This document shows, piece after piece, positions 36,568 to 44,076 of a stretch of 64,000 nucleotides of DNA (the stretch's first letter is position 1; each line of letters opens with the position of its first letter). The stretch covers positions 62,001 to 126,000 of the forward strand of contig CAJTJB010000004.1 in assembly GCA_910576955.1 (NCBI GenBank), written 5' to 3'. This DNA is from an uncultured Alphaproteobacteria bacterium. GTDB taxonomy: Bacteria > Pseudomonadota > Alphaproteobacteria > RF32 > CAG-239. The notes under the pieces were generated by a model. It did not search any database, was not told the DNA's origin, and saw only the letters and a list, made by a program, of their open reading frames with translations. The translations under genes and the position numbers were made by a program.

Positions 36568-36894
36568 ATGAATACCCTTAACGATATTATGGAAAAGCTT
36601 AAAAAATCAGGCGTTTTGATTGTTTTCGGGGTGTTGTCGTTTTACTTTACGATTAATGCGATTAAAGGCGACCGCGGCTTTTTTAAATATCTTTATCTTA
36701 AAGGCAAAGTTGAGGCCGCACAGGCTGAACGCGCCAAGTATGCGATGATTAAAAAAGATTTGGAACATAAGGTTGCTATGCTTTCAGAGCAGACGCTCGA
36801 CCTTGATTATCTTGAAGAGCGCGCGCGAATCGTCCTTAATATGGTCGGCGACGGCGAATATGTTATTTTGGATAAAGATATTGATAAACGCTAA
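36568..36894 (+). CDS. ftsB: Septum formation initiator (FtsB/DivIC family)
   Basis: A bitopic membrane protein of the divisome. One transmembrane segment (residues 13-29, SGVLIVFGVLSFYFTIN) follows a short cytoplasmic tail. A coiled coil comes next (KGKVEAAQAERAKYAMIKKDLEHKVAML), and the C-terminal periplasmic part has DYLEERARIVLNMVGDGEYVIL, which is the family's conserved end (ERAR..LGM..GE.V). The length of 108 aa is normal. In E. coli FtsB works with FtsL and FtsQ to activate septal cell wall synthesis. The next genes, an M23 endopeptidase and a bactofilin, also act on the cell wall. Confidence 0.85.
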   Translation: MNTLNDIMEKLKKSGVLIVFGVLSFYFTINAIKGDRGFFKYLYLKGKVEAAQAERAKYAMIKKDLEHKVAMLSEQTLDLDYLEERARIVLNMVGDGEYVILDKDIDKR

Positions 36895-36994
36895 AAAGAA
36901 TTTGTCATTTAAAAAATATTTGCTATAACCAGAGGTAAATCGGGCAAAATGTGTGGTTTTGCGCGGTTTGGTGCAATCGGACGGAATTTTTTAA

Positions 36995-38221
36995 GTGAGA
37001 TATAAGCGATATTCAAATAGGTTGAAACCGGTTAAATATCAAGCTTCCGAAGACAGGTCTTTGTTTTCGGAGAAAGAGTTTATTATCCGCTCCAACGGCA
37101 AAATGAAAATCTTTAAAATCTCCCCGCGGCTGCAGTGGTGTCTGTTTGTGATTATGCTCGGCGTGGCGGTGTGGACCGCGTATTCGTACCGGATGTACAG
37201 CGTGTCTGACCGCATTATCTCTTACCAAGAGCAGAAACTTGATGAAACCCGCAGCGCGTATGTGGATTTGATGAGCGATTTTGTGACCGTGCATAAAAAC
37301 ATTACCTCGATGGTCGAAGTGCTGGGTAAACCGCAGGAACAGCAGGTGGACAGCATTGACGAATATTTGAAAAAAGCCGAAATTATCGAAGAACGTATCC
37401 GCCAGATTACCGCTAACGAAGACTGGATTAACGAACACGACCTAAACCGCAAAAACGCCGTTAAAGAAGCGATTATCAGCCGCGATGTGGCTATTGAAGA
37501 AAAGAACCTGTTGGAAGAAAAAGTCAAACATCTTGAAGAAATGGTGCGCTCGCTGCAGGCATTTGAATTTGACTTGATGCAAAAGGTTGAAAATGTTTCC
37601 AACAAAGAAATCGACAAGCTGAAATCGACGATTTCGACCGTGAACGGCGAGCTCAAAAGGCGGGGAAAATATTTTAACCCGCTCGCAAACTCCAAAAAGA
37701 ACAGCCGCGGCGGCGAGTTTATTCCGGCGGAAGCGGCGGCGGGGTTTAATGACGAGCTGTTGCAGCAGGCACAAAAGGCTTATACGGCGGTTGATGACAT
37801 TACTTATTACCAAGAGGCAATGAAGAAAATTCCTTTGGGCAAGCCGGTGTGGACGTATTGGCTGTCGTCGCCGTTCGGCAAACGCAGCGACCCGTTTAAC
37901 GCTAAAAGCGCGGCACACAAAGGCGTGGATTTAGCCTCTAACAAAGGCAATAAGATTAAAACAATGGCCGAGGGCAAAGTGACGCGTGCGGGCGTGGCGA
38001 GCGGCTATGGCAAAATGGTCGAGATTGACCACGGCAACGGTTTTAAAACCAAATATGCGCATATGAACGCCATTTATGTTAAACAGGGGCAGACAGTGGA
38101 GCAGGGGCAGACGGTCGGCGAAGTCGGCTCGACGGGGCGTTCGACCGGTCCGCATTTGCACTATGAAGTTTTGTATGAGGGGGTTAACCTTAACCCGATG
38201 GTCTTTATGAAAGCCAAATAA
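36995..38221 (+). CDS. M23 family metallopeptidase with coiled coil (membrane-anchored)
   Basis: A probable peptidoglycan endopeptidase or its regulator. One transmembrane segment (residues 48-66, CLFVIMLGVAVWTAYSY) follows a basic N-terminus. Residues about 90-215 form a coiled coil (EYLKKAEIIEERIRQI, EEKNLLEEKVKHLEEMVRSLQ). The LytM domain is at the C-terminus: H308-K-G-V-D312, the KYAHMN block, and GPH387-L-H389, so all zinc and catalytic residues are present and activity is expected. The start is GTG at 36995, with GGA about 10 bases before it. It is followed after 21 bases by a bactofilin gene, a pairing seen in bacteria where bactofilin localises an M23 enzyme to shape the cell. Confidence 0.9.
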   Translation: MRYKRYSNRLKPVKYQASEDRSLFSEKEFIIRSNGKMKIFKISPRLQWCLFVIMLGVAVWTAYSYRMYSVSDRIISYQEQKLDETRSAYVDLMSDFVTVHKNITSMVEVLGKPQEQQVDSIDEYLKKAEIIEERIRQITANEDWINEHDLNRKNAVKEAIISRDVAIEEKNLLEEKVKHLEEMVRSLQAFEFDLMQKVENVSNKEIDKLKSTISTVNGELKRRGKYFNPLANSKKNSRGGEFIPAEAAAGFNDELLQQAQKAYTAVDDITYYQEAMKKIPLGKPVWTYWLSSPFGKRSDPFNAKSAAHKGVDLASNKGNKIKTMAEGKVTRAGVASGYGKMVEIDHGNGFKTKYAHMNAIYVKQGQTVEQGQTVGEVGSTGRSTGPHLHYEVLYEGVNLNPMVFMKAK

Positions 38222-38242
38222 AGTTTTGAACGGAGGTTTTGA

Positions 38243-38638
38243 ATGAGAAAATTAAGACGCGTGATGTTTTTGAAGCTGGCGAGATTTATGCGCGGCGAGA
38301 AAAATATCGTGCCGTGCATTATCAGCGCGGGGACGAAAATTGCCGGCAATATTACCGACGGCGACGTTATCCATATCGACGGGCATATTGAGGGCGATGT
38401 TGCCTGCAAAGAGCTGGTTATCGGCGCAGAGGGCAGCGTGAACGGTACGGTTGAGGCAAAAAGCGTGGAGCTCTACGGCGAGCTGAACGGCACGCTCAAG
38501 GCGGAGAACCTGTTTATTGCCGGAACGGCGAAGTTTATCGGCGACTCGGTGTATAAAACCATTGCGATTGAGCCGGGAGCAGTGTTGGTCGGCAAATGCG
38601 AGGTTTGCGGCGGTGCCAGCGGCTCTTGCAACGAGTAG
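38243..38638 (+). CDS. Bactofilin (polymer-forming cytoskeletal protein)
   Basis: A cytoskeletal protein that polymerises into filaments and recruits cell-wall enzymes. The core (residues about 25-115) is the DUF583 beta-helix: regular short strands with Gly turns such as IAGNITDGDVIHIDGHIEGDV, LVIGAEGSVNGTVEAK and VELYGELNGTLKAENLFIAGTAKF. It is 131 aa long. The start follows GGAGG. It lies 21 bases after the M23 gene and likely acts with it. The last eight residues, GASGSCNE, and the stop are encoded by a family C repeat (GGTGCCAGCGGCTCTTGCAAC), so the tail was probably added by repeat invasion. Confidence 0.92.
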   Translation: MRKLRRVMFLKLARFMRGEKNIVPCIISAGTKIAGNITDGDVIHIDGHIEGDVACKELVIGAEGSVNGTVEAKSVELYGELNGTLKAENLFIAGTAKFIGDSVYKTIAIEPGAVLVGKCEVCGGASGSCNE

Positions 38639-38660
38639 GACTGCGGTAGGTGGTGATGGA
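38612..38660 (+). repeat. Family C unit overlapping the bactofilin 3' end
   Basis: GGTGCCAGCGGCTCTTGCAACGAG then TAGGACTGCGG matches the third 75 bp unit at 14266 (GTGCCAGCGGCACCTGCAACGAG, TTGGCTGCGG). Confidence 0.65.
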
Positions 38661-39240
38661 AGAGGGGACGCGTTTGGAGCGGGCTTTGTTTGTGCGTTCC
38701 TCTCCCTTGAGGGGGCTCGCAGGACACAAAAAGCCCTGTAGGCTCTTTGTGCCGAGAGCTATAGCAGTGCTTGGAGTGCGACTTGGCGGTAACGCCAATA
38801 AAGCAATCCTTTGCACTGGCTTGACCGAACGGAGTGAGAAGGACAGGAGAGGGTGTAAAGATAAGGCTTTTATATATCACCCCCACCCATCCTCCCCCCT
38901 CAAGGGGGAGGAGGTTCGACGAGCAAGCCCCCCTCAAGGGGGAGGAAAAAGGCTCTTGCTGATTGAGATTGCCACGGGCTGATGCCCTCGCAATGACTCA
39001 CGGAAAGAGAGGGGATGATAAGGCTTTGATGCTGTCCCCATCCCCCTTACCCCTTCCTCCAGGGAAGGGGAGGGGTGTGACGCAAGGTGTCCCTCCCCCC
39101 GTGGCGGGGGAGGATAGGAGAGGGGGAGGAAAAAGGCTCTTGCTGATTGAGATTGCCACGGGCTGATGCCCTCGCAATGACTCACGAAAAGAAGGCGGGG
39201 AGGAGAAAAGAGGAATATGTATTTTTTTATGGAGAGATAA
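38661..39240. repeat. Repeat cluster (D, E, F) before the ankyrin gene
   Basis: An inverted and shortened D element (38718-38843) is nested in an E palindrome. E units follow at 38879-38945 and 39030-39130. Two copies of an F unit embedded in the same 60 bp context (GGCTCTTGCTGATTGAGATT, then GCCACGGGCTGATGCCCTCG) lie at 38951-39005 and 39136-39188. No gene is supported. Confidence 0.75.
38718..38843 (-). mobile_element. Family D element, shortened inverted copy D4
   Basis: On the minus strand it carries the D blocks TCGGTCAAGCCAGTG, TGGCGTTACCGCCAAGTCGC, GCACTGCTATAGCTCTCGGC and TCCTGCGAG, but lacks the first hairpin of the 159 bp copies. Confidence 0.6.
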
Positions 39241-41880
39241 ATGAAAAAATCGGTTGTTGTTTTGAGCAGTGTGTTGACGGCGGCGGCAGTGTTGGGCGGC
39301 GGCTATTATTTTATGCACGATTCCGGTAAGCAGCAGGTGGCGGCTTATTGGGACGGCAAAACGGAACTGAACCTTAAAGCCGCGGACGGCAGTTTGCCGC
39401 TCGTGAAAGCCGTTAACGCCGGAGATATGGCTGCCGTGCAGTATTTTCTTGAAAAAGGCGCGGATGTGGATGTGCGGTCGGCAGACGGCGTTTCAGCACT
39501 GTTGGCGGCGGTGGAAAAAGGCAATGCGGCACTGTTCAATTTGTTAGCGGCACAAAGCAAGGCGGATTTTAAAGAGCCGGTGTATCTCGAAAAAGCTATT
39601 GACGGCGGTAATGCCGAAATTGTGCAATCTTTATTGCAAAAAGGCGCGGAGGTGAACGCTATATTGGCGTTTAAGGGAAGAAAACGCCCCGATGACGTGT
39701 TAAACTATAAAGACCCGCGCGTGACGACTCCGCTTAAAAAAGCCGTGCGGGAAAATAAGCCGGCGATTGTTGCCGTATTGGCAAAAAACGGTGCCGAGGG
39801 CGTGGTTGATTTTCTGACCGAAGAGCTGCGCACGGCGTCGGTGGAGATGGTGCAAGCATTGGCGGAAAATGCCGGCAATCTGCGGCAAATTTCGGTCAAA
39901 GGAATGGATTTGCTGACGTATGCCGCCGGCGGGGCAAAGCCCGAAACGCTCGAGTATCTCTTAAAAGCCGATGCCGGTGAGGTGAACCGCGCGTTTGCAC
40001 GGCTTATCAGCCAACGCAAAAGCGACGGCGCATATGATGAGGCGATGAATCTGTTTTTAAAAGTCGGCGCAATGCCAACGCTTGAAACGCTTGAGAAAAT
40101 GCTTAAAAAGAAAAATCCCGAGATGTTTTTTAAACTGGCACAGTGTTATGCGCATCCGAATATCAAATCTGCCAAGATGGACGAGGACGCGTTGATGTAT
40201 GCGCTGCGCCACGGCAAAACCGATGTTACGGCGTGGCTGTTGGAACACGGGGCGGATATCTGGAAAGAGTATGATAACGGCGTGACACCGCTTAAAATCG
40301 CTGCGGGGATGGCGGCAGAACAGCCGGAAGTTATGGAGATGTTTGAAAAAAGACTCAAAGAAGTTGACGAAACCGGCTATAACGGCGAAACGCTGCTGAT
40401 GATGTTTGCGGCGGCGGGCGATTATGAGAATTTTCAACGGATTATCAACAAGGGCGGCAATATCTGGCTGAAAGACAATGACGGCAAGACGATGCTGATG
40501 TATGCGGCGGAGGGCGGCAATCGGCAAGTGATGAATTATCTCATTTTTAAGGGGGATAATGTGACCGCAAGGGATAATTTCGGGCGCACGGTTTTGTCGT
40601 ATGCGGCGCGTGCGGGCAAGGCGGATGCGGTTAAATATCTGGCGGACAGAGGTGCGGATGTTGCGGCGCAGGATAATGACGGCAAAGCGGTGATTATGTA
40701 TGCGGCGGAAAAAGGATATAGCGCTCTTGTCGATATGCTGGCCAATATGGGCGAAAGTGCCGCGATGGCAGATAATAACGGCAGAACGGTGTTGATGTAT
40801 GCGGCTAAAGGCGGCGATTTGCCGACGGTGAATACGCTGTTGATGAAAGGCGTGGACGTTAACACGGTTGATAATGACCGAATGCCGGCGCTGTCTTATG
40901 CCGTTTTGGGCGGAAATAAAGAGATTGTGCGGCGTTTTGTGGAAAACGGAGCGAATGTTTTTGCTGCCGATACCAAAGGATATACGCCTTTGATGCATGC
41001 GCTGATGACCGGGCGCGAGGATTTGTATAAGATTATCTTTCCGCGCGGCGGCAATGCTGTTTATAAATCGAGAGATAACGGCAGACATCTGGGGATGATG
41101 GCGGTTGAGGGCGGCAATGTCGATTTGATGAAAACGGTTTTGGAGGATTTTCGCGAATATATCAATACGTCTGATGATAACGGGGTAACGTTTGTTATGC
41201 TGTTAGCCGGTAAGGGGCGTCCGGATGCAATGCGGCTGGCGTATAACTTCCGCGGAGATTTCAGGGCTGCCGATAAAAACGGCAAAACGGTGCTGATGTA
41301 TGCGGCTGAACGGGATATCGGCGTTAATCTGGTGTCGGTTGTCAAATTTATCGGCTTTAGGGACAAGGCGGATATCAATCTTGCTGACAAAGACGGGCGG
41401 ACGGCTCTGATGTATGCGGTCGGTTTTGAAAACAACCAGCCGTTTAAAGCGCATACGCTGCTGGTGAACGGAGCGGATGCAACGCGTGTTGACAATGAGG
41501 GCAAAACGGCGTTGATGTATGCGGTGGCTAATCCGTACAGCAGAGTGGATGCGCGCGGAATTACCGAGGTTTTGAGATATGGGCGCAATGTGAACGCGGC
41601 GGATAATGCCGGTAAAACCGCTTTGATGTATGCGGCGGCGAATGTGAACACCGACAGCAACGTGCTGATTGAGCTTTTAAACGCGGGCGGAGATGTGAAC
41701 GCGGCGGATAACAGCGGTAAAACGGTGCTGATGTATGCGATGGAAAGCAGCGACATCGGCAAGGTGCGCCTGTTGAAAGCGGTTGGCGCGAAAACAGATG
41801 CAAAGACCGCGGACGGCAAAACAGCCATAGACTTTGCCAACCCCGAGGCGCTTTGCTTTAAGGCTGCCGTAGCAGAGTAG
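39241..41880 (+). CDS. Large ankyrin-repeat protein with N-terminal membrane/signal segment
   Basis: An 879-residue protein. Residues 1-25 (KKSVVVLSSVLTAAAVLGGGYYFM) form a signal anchor or signal peptide, so the repeats probably face the periplasm or outside. From residue about 45 to the end it consists of ankyrin repeats, roughly 23-25 of about 33 residues, with the consensus DN(D/N)GKT(V/M)LMYAAEGG....V..L...GADV. The more C-terminal repeats are closest to each other. There is no other domain. The start follows GGAGAG. Secreted ankyrin proteins mediate protein contacts and are enriched in host-associated bacteria; a host-directed or envelope scaffold role is inferred. The gene is alone between repeat blocks. 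Confidence 0.9.
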   Translation: MKKSVVVLSSVLTAAAVLGGGYYFMHDSGKQQVAAYWDGKTELNLKAADGSLPLVKAVNAGDMAAVQYFLEKGADVDVRSADGVSALLAAVEKGNAALFNLLAAQSKADFKEPVYLEKAIDGGNAEIVQSLLQKGAEVNAILAFKGRKRPDDVLNYKDPRVTTPLKKAVRENKPAIVAVLAKNGAEGVVDFLTEELRTASVEMVQALAENAGNLRQISVKGMDLLTYAAGGAKPETLEYLLKADAGEVNRAFARLISQRKSDGAYDEAMNLFLKVGAMPTLETLEKMLKKKNPEMFFKLAQCYAHPNIKSAKMDEDALMYALRHGKTDVTAWLLEHGADIWKEYDNGVTPLKIAAGMAAEQPEVMEMFEKRLKEVDETGYNGETLLMMFAAAGDYENFQRIINKGGNIWLKDNDGKTMLMYAAEGGNRQVMNYLIFKGDNVTARDNFGRTVLSYAARAGKADAVKYLADRGADVAAQDNDGKAVIMYAAEKGYSALVDMLANMGESAAMADNNGRTVLMYAAKGGDLPTVNTLLMKGVDVNTVDNDRMPALSYAVLGGNKEIVRRFVENGANVFAADTKGYTPLMHALMTGREDLYKIIFPRGGNAVYKSRDNGRHLGMMAVEGGNVDLMKTVLEDFREYINTSDDNGVTFVMLLAGKGRPDAMRLAYNFRGDFRAADKNGKTVLMYAAERDIGVNLVSVVKFIGFRDKADINLADKDGRTALMYAVGFENNQPFKAHTLLVNGADATRVDNEGKTALMYAVANPYSRVDARGITEVLRYGRNVNAADNAGKTALMYAAANVNTDSNVLIELLNAGGDVNAADNSGKTVLMYAMESSDIGKVRLLKAVGAKTDAKTADGKTAIDFANPEALCFKAAVAE

Positions 41881-42330
41881 CATAAGGATGGATTATTATC
41901 CTCATCCCCTTACCCTCTTGCTTCGAGGGAGGGAGAAAGTTTTGCGGTTAGGGGGGCTCTGTTGGTTGAGATTGCCGCGTCGCGTTGCTCCTCGCAATGA
42001 CGTGCAGGGGGGGGGAATGCTCCTCGCAATGACGTTATTACAGTGAGTCATTGCGAGCGAATGAAATGAGCGTGGCAATCTTTTGAGAGTATGGAAAGGT
42101 ATGTGTGACTGTGTCACCGGTTTGTGGATTGGTGGCAGCGCCACGGGCAACGAAGGCGCTTGTGCTTTACGGCGGCGCTCGCAATGACGTGCAGGGGCGG
42201 AGGAGATATAAGGATGAGTTTGTTGTCCCCATCCCCCGTCCCCTTCCTCCGAGGGAAGGGGAGGTTCAGGGAGCGAGCTTTCCTCCCCCTTGGCGGGGGA
42301 GGATAGGAGAGGGGGAGGGAATTTGGCAAC
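41881..42330. repeat. Repeat cluster (E, F, C)
   Basis: E units at about 41896-41940 and 42225-42325, F units at 41965-42010, 42030-42090 and 42105-42190 with a GTGGCAGCGCCACGGGCAAC C unit inserted at 42130-42150. No gene is supported. Confidence 0.7.
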
Positions 42331-42337
42331 TTTTAAC

Positions 42338-42365
42338 TTGACTTTAACCTTATACTCTCTATACT
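42338..42365 (+). promoter_or_regulatory. Promoter of the structured RNA at 42372
   Basis: TTGACT (42338-42343), 16 base spacer, TATACT (42360-42365). Confidence 0.6.
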
Positions 42366-42371
42366 TTCTTT

Positions 42372-42534
42372 TGTCGGCAGAGATGTTGGCAGGGCTTTAG
42401 ACGGCTCTCGTTAATGATTTTTCCTTGATAATAAGTCAGGGAGCTCTTGGCTATATACTGAAGGCCAAGAGAGTCATATTAACGTGATTGTCTAACTCCC
42501 TGGCGCTAGGATGACCTTGCGCCAGTTTTGTTTT
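42372..42534 (+). ncRNA. Structured RNA of about 160 nt with intrinsic terminator (sRNA or riboregulatory leader)
   Basis: Between the promoter and a small HTH gene there is no reading frame but much pairing. CTCTTGGC (42444-42451) pairs with GCCAAGAG (42464-42471). CAGGGAG (42437-42443) pairs with CTCCCTG (42496-42502). CGTTAA (42409-42414) pairs with TTAACG (42479-42484), crossing the second pair, so the two are either a pseudoknot or alternatives. The terminator stem CTGGCGC (42500-42506) / GCGCCAG (42519-42525) is followed by TTTTGTTTT; it shares CTG with the second pairing, so forming one would disturb the other. I do not recognise a known family (not 4.5S, RNase P or tmRNA; 6S cannot be excluded). 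Confidence 0.55.
42500..42534 (+). terminator. Strong intrinsic terminator
   Basis: 7 bp stem CTGGCGC/GCGCCAG, extended by AGG/CCT around an ATGA loop, then TTTTGTTTT. Confidence 0.9.
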
Positions 42535-42557
42535 AACATAAATTGGAGTTTGATATT

Positions 42558-42896
42558 ATGGAAAATCAAGAAATTAAAAGAGATATGCATATCGGATGTT
42601 ATTTATATCGGACATTGAGGCAAAAAATATCGGGTCTGCTGCGTGCGGAAAGGCTGAAACGCGGGTTGAGTTATGATGACCTTGGGCAAAATTTGAATAT
42701 GAGCATAAGCAGCGTAAGGAATTTTGAACACGATGCATATAAGCAAAATTGGTATGTGGCGGGGAGGTTGTTGAAATATTACCACAAACGGATTGTGATA
42801 ACACTTGAAGATTTGGATGAAGACGGGCGGGATTTGGTGTTGGCGCGGATGAAAGACAAGCCGGCGGGGTATCATCTAAATATAATTGATGACTAG
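42558..42896 (+). CDS. Small helix-turn-helix (XRE-like) protein, 112 aa
   Basis: A probable DNA-binding regulator. Residues about 25-65 (SGLLRAERLKRGLSYDDLGQNL then NMSISSVRNFEHD) fit the XRE/Cro fold: a first helix ending in RLKRGLS, a second helix DDLGQNL and a recognition helix SISSVRNFE. The C-terminal half (LLKYYHKRIVITLEDLDEDGRD) is helical and acidic and ends with DD. The start ATG 42558 is behind TTGGAG at 9 bases; a TTG five codons upstream overlaps that site. It lies 24 bases after the terminator of the structured RNA, which may control it. Other proteins of this type control phage or accessory genes; the target is unknown. Confidence 0.7.
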   Translation: MENQEIKRDMHIGCYLYRTLRQKISGLLRAERLKRGLSYDDLGQNLNMSISSVRNFEHDAYKQNWYVAGRLLKYYHKRIVITLEDLDEDGRDLVLARMKDKPAGYHLNIIDD

Positions 42897-42898
42897 AA

Positions 42899-42935
42899 GA
42901 AAAGCCCTCTCTGGCGGGAGGGCTTTGCTTTTTTG
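42899..42935 (-). terminator. Bidirectional terminator between the HTH gene and fabI
   Basis: AAAGCCCTCTC / GGGAGGGCTTT stem with TGGC loop; T-rich on both exits. It serves both convergent genes. Confidence 0.85.
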
Positions 42936-42949
42936 TTTGTTCGGCGGCG

Positions 42950-43777
42950 TTAGAAATCTGCCAGAACTTCGGCTGATTCGTGCGTGTTGTGAATGTTTAC
43001 CATCGCAATCGTGTTGTAGCCGTTATCAACGTGCAAAACTTCGCCGGTGATGGCTTCGCCCAAAGGCGAGAGCAATGCCAATGCGGCACGTCCGACCTGT
43101 TCCTGCGTAACGTTTGCCTGCAACGGCGCGTTCAGCTCGTTCCAACGCAAAATCTTGCGGAAATCGCCGATGCCGGAAGCCGCCAAAGTCTTAATCGGGC
43201 CGGCGGAAATCGCATTAACGCGGACTTTCTGCATCCCCATATCAGCAGCGGCATAGCGGACGGAGGCTTCCAAAGCAGCCTTGGCAACGCCCATAATGTT
43301 ATAGTTCGGCAAAACGCGTTCGGAACCCAAATAGGTCAGGGTAACGATAGCGCCGTTTTCGTTCATATAAGGCGAGGCGCAACGGCAAGCTTCCAAAAAC
43401 GAATAGCAGGAAATGTGCATCGTGTTGGTGAAATTGTCGAGCGTTGTGTCAATCGTGCGGCCTTTCAACTGGTCTTTGTCCGAAAAAGCAATCGCGTGAA
43501 CGACAAAGTCTATCTTGCCCCATTTTTCGCCAAGCTGCTTAAAGCATTCTTCAACAGATGCCGAATCGGTTACGTCGCACTTAATCAAAGTCGGCTCGAA
43601 AGAAAGCTTTTCAGCCAGCGGCACAACTCTTTTTTCCAGTGCTTCGTTTTGATAAGAGATAGCGATTTGCGCGCCTTGCGCATCTAACGCCTGAGCAATT
43701 CCCCAAGCAATGGACTTGTCATTCGCAAGACCCATAATCAGGCCCTTTTTTCCGGCCATAAGCAGTTCAGCAGTCAT
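42950..43777 (-). CDS. fabI: Enoyl-[acyl-carrier-protein] reductase (NADH), FabI type
   Basis: Catalyses the last reduction of each cycle of fatty acid elongation in the cytoplasm. It is an SDR-fold enzyme with the FabI-specific catalytic pair Y159-x6-K166 (YNIMGVAK) and the conserved Y149. The cofactor loop at the N-terminus is KGLIMGLANDKSIAWGIA, and SAGPIKTLAASGI is the substrate-binding loop region. The residue matching E. coli G93, a triclosan contact, is alanine (HAIAFS), as in some sensitive enzymes, so nothing about resistance follows. The length of 275 aa is normal. The start follows GAGG on the minus strand. It is divergent from recA. Confidence 0.96.
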   Translation of the reverse strand: MTAELLMAGKKGLIMGLANDKSIAWGIAQALDAQGAQIAISYQNEALEKRVVPLAEKLSFEPTLIKCDVTDSASVEECFKQLGEKWGKIDFVVHAIAFSDKDQLKGRTIDTTLDNFTNTMHISCYSFLEACRCASPYMNENGAIVTLTYLGSERVLPNYNIMGVAKAALEASVRYAAADMGMQKVRVNAISAGPIKTLAASGIGDFRKILRWNELNAPLQANVTQEQVGRAALALLSPLGEAITGEVLHVDNGYNTIAMVNIHNTHESAEVLADF

Positions 43778-44005
43778 ATATTTACCTCATTAAATTGTTT
43801 ATAGTATGTTTTACGATACTTACTAACTTGCTTTTTTATACGAATTGATGTTATTTGTAAACAATTATTTTCAGGGTGTGGGAATGTTTTGTTTTGCGGG
43901 GGATGCAGGATGTTTTTTAGCACGGTTTGCGGGCGGTTTTTGCGGGGTCATCTTATTGATTTGGCGCTTAATTTTAAAAAAGTTTTTGAAAAGTGAAAAA
44001 AATGC

Positions 44006-44034
44006 TTGCAATTCGAACAAAAAGAGAACATACT
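44006..44034 (+). promoter_or_regulatory. recA promoter with LexA (SOS) box
   Basis: TTGCAA (44006-44011), 17 base spacer, CATACT (44029-44034). Between them lies GAAC-AAAAAGA-GAAC (44015-44029), the direct repeat bound by alphaproteobacterial LexA (GTTC-N7-GTTC on the other strand). LexA bound here would cover the promoter, so recA should be induced by DNA damage. Confidence 0.85.
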
Positions 44035-44076
44035 CGGCGTAGAATTTAATAACAGGACTTTTTTAAGGGGTACGGA

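Noticed and set aside
43845..44042. 65-codon frame between fabI and recA
   Set aside because: It overlaps the recA promoter and SOS box and has no ribosome site.
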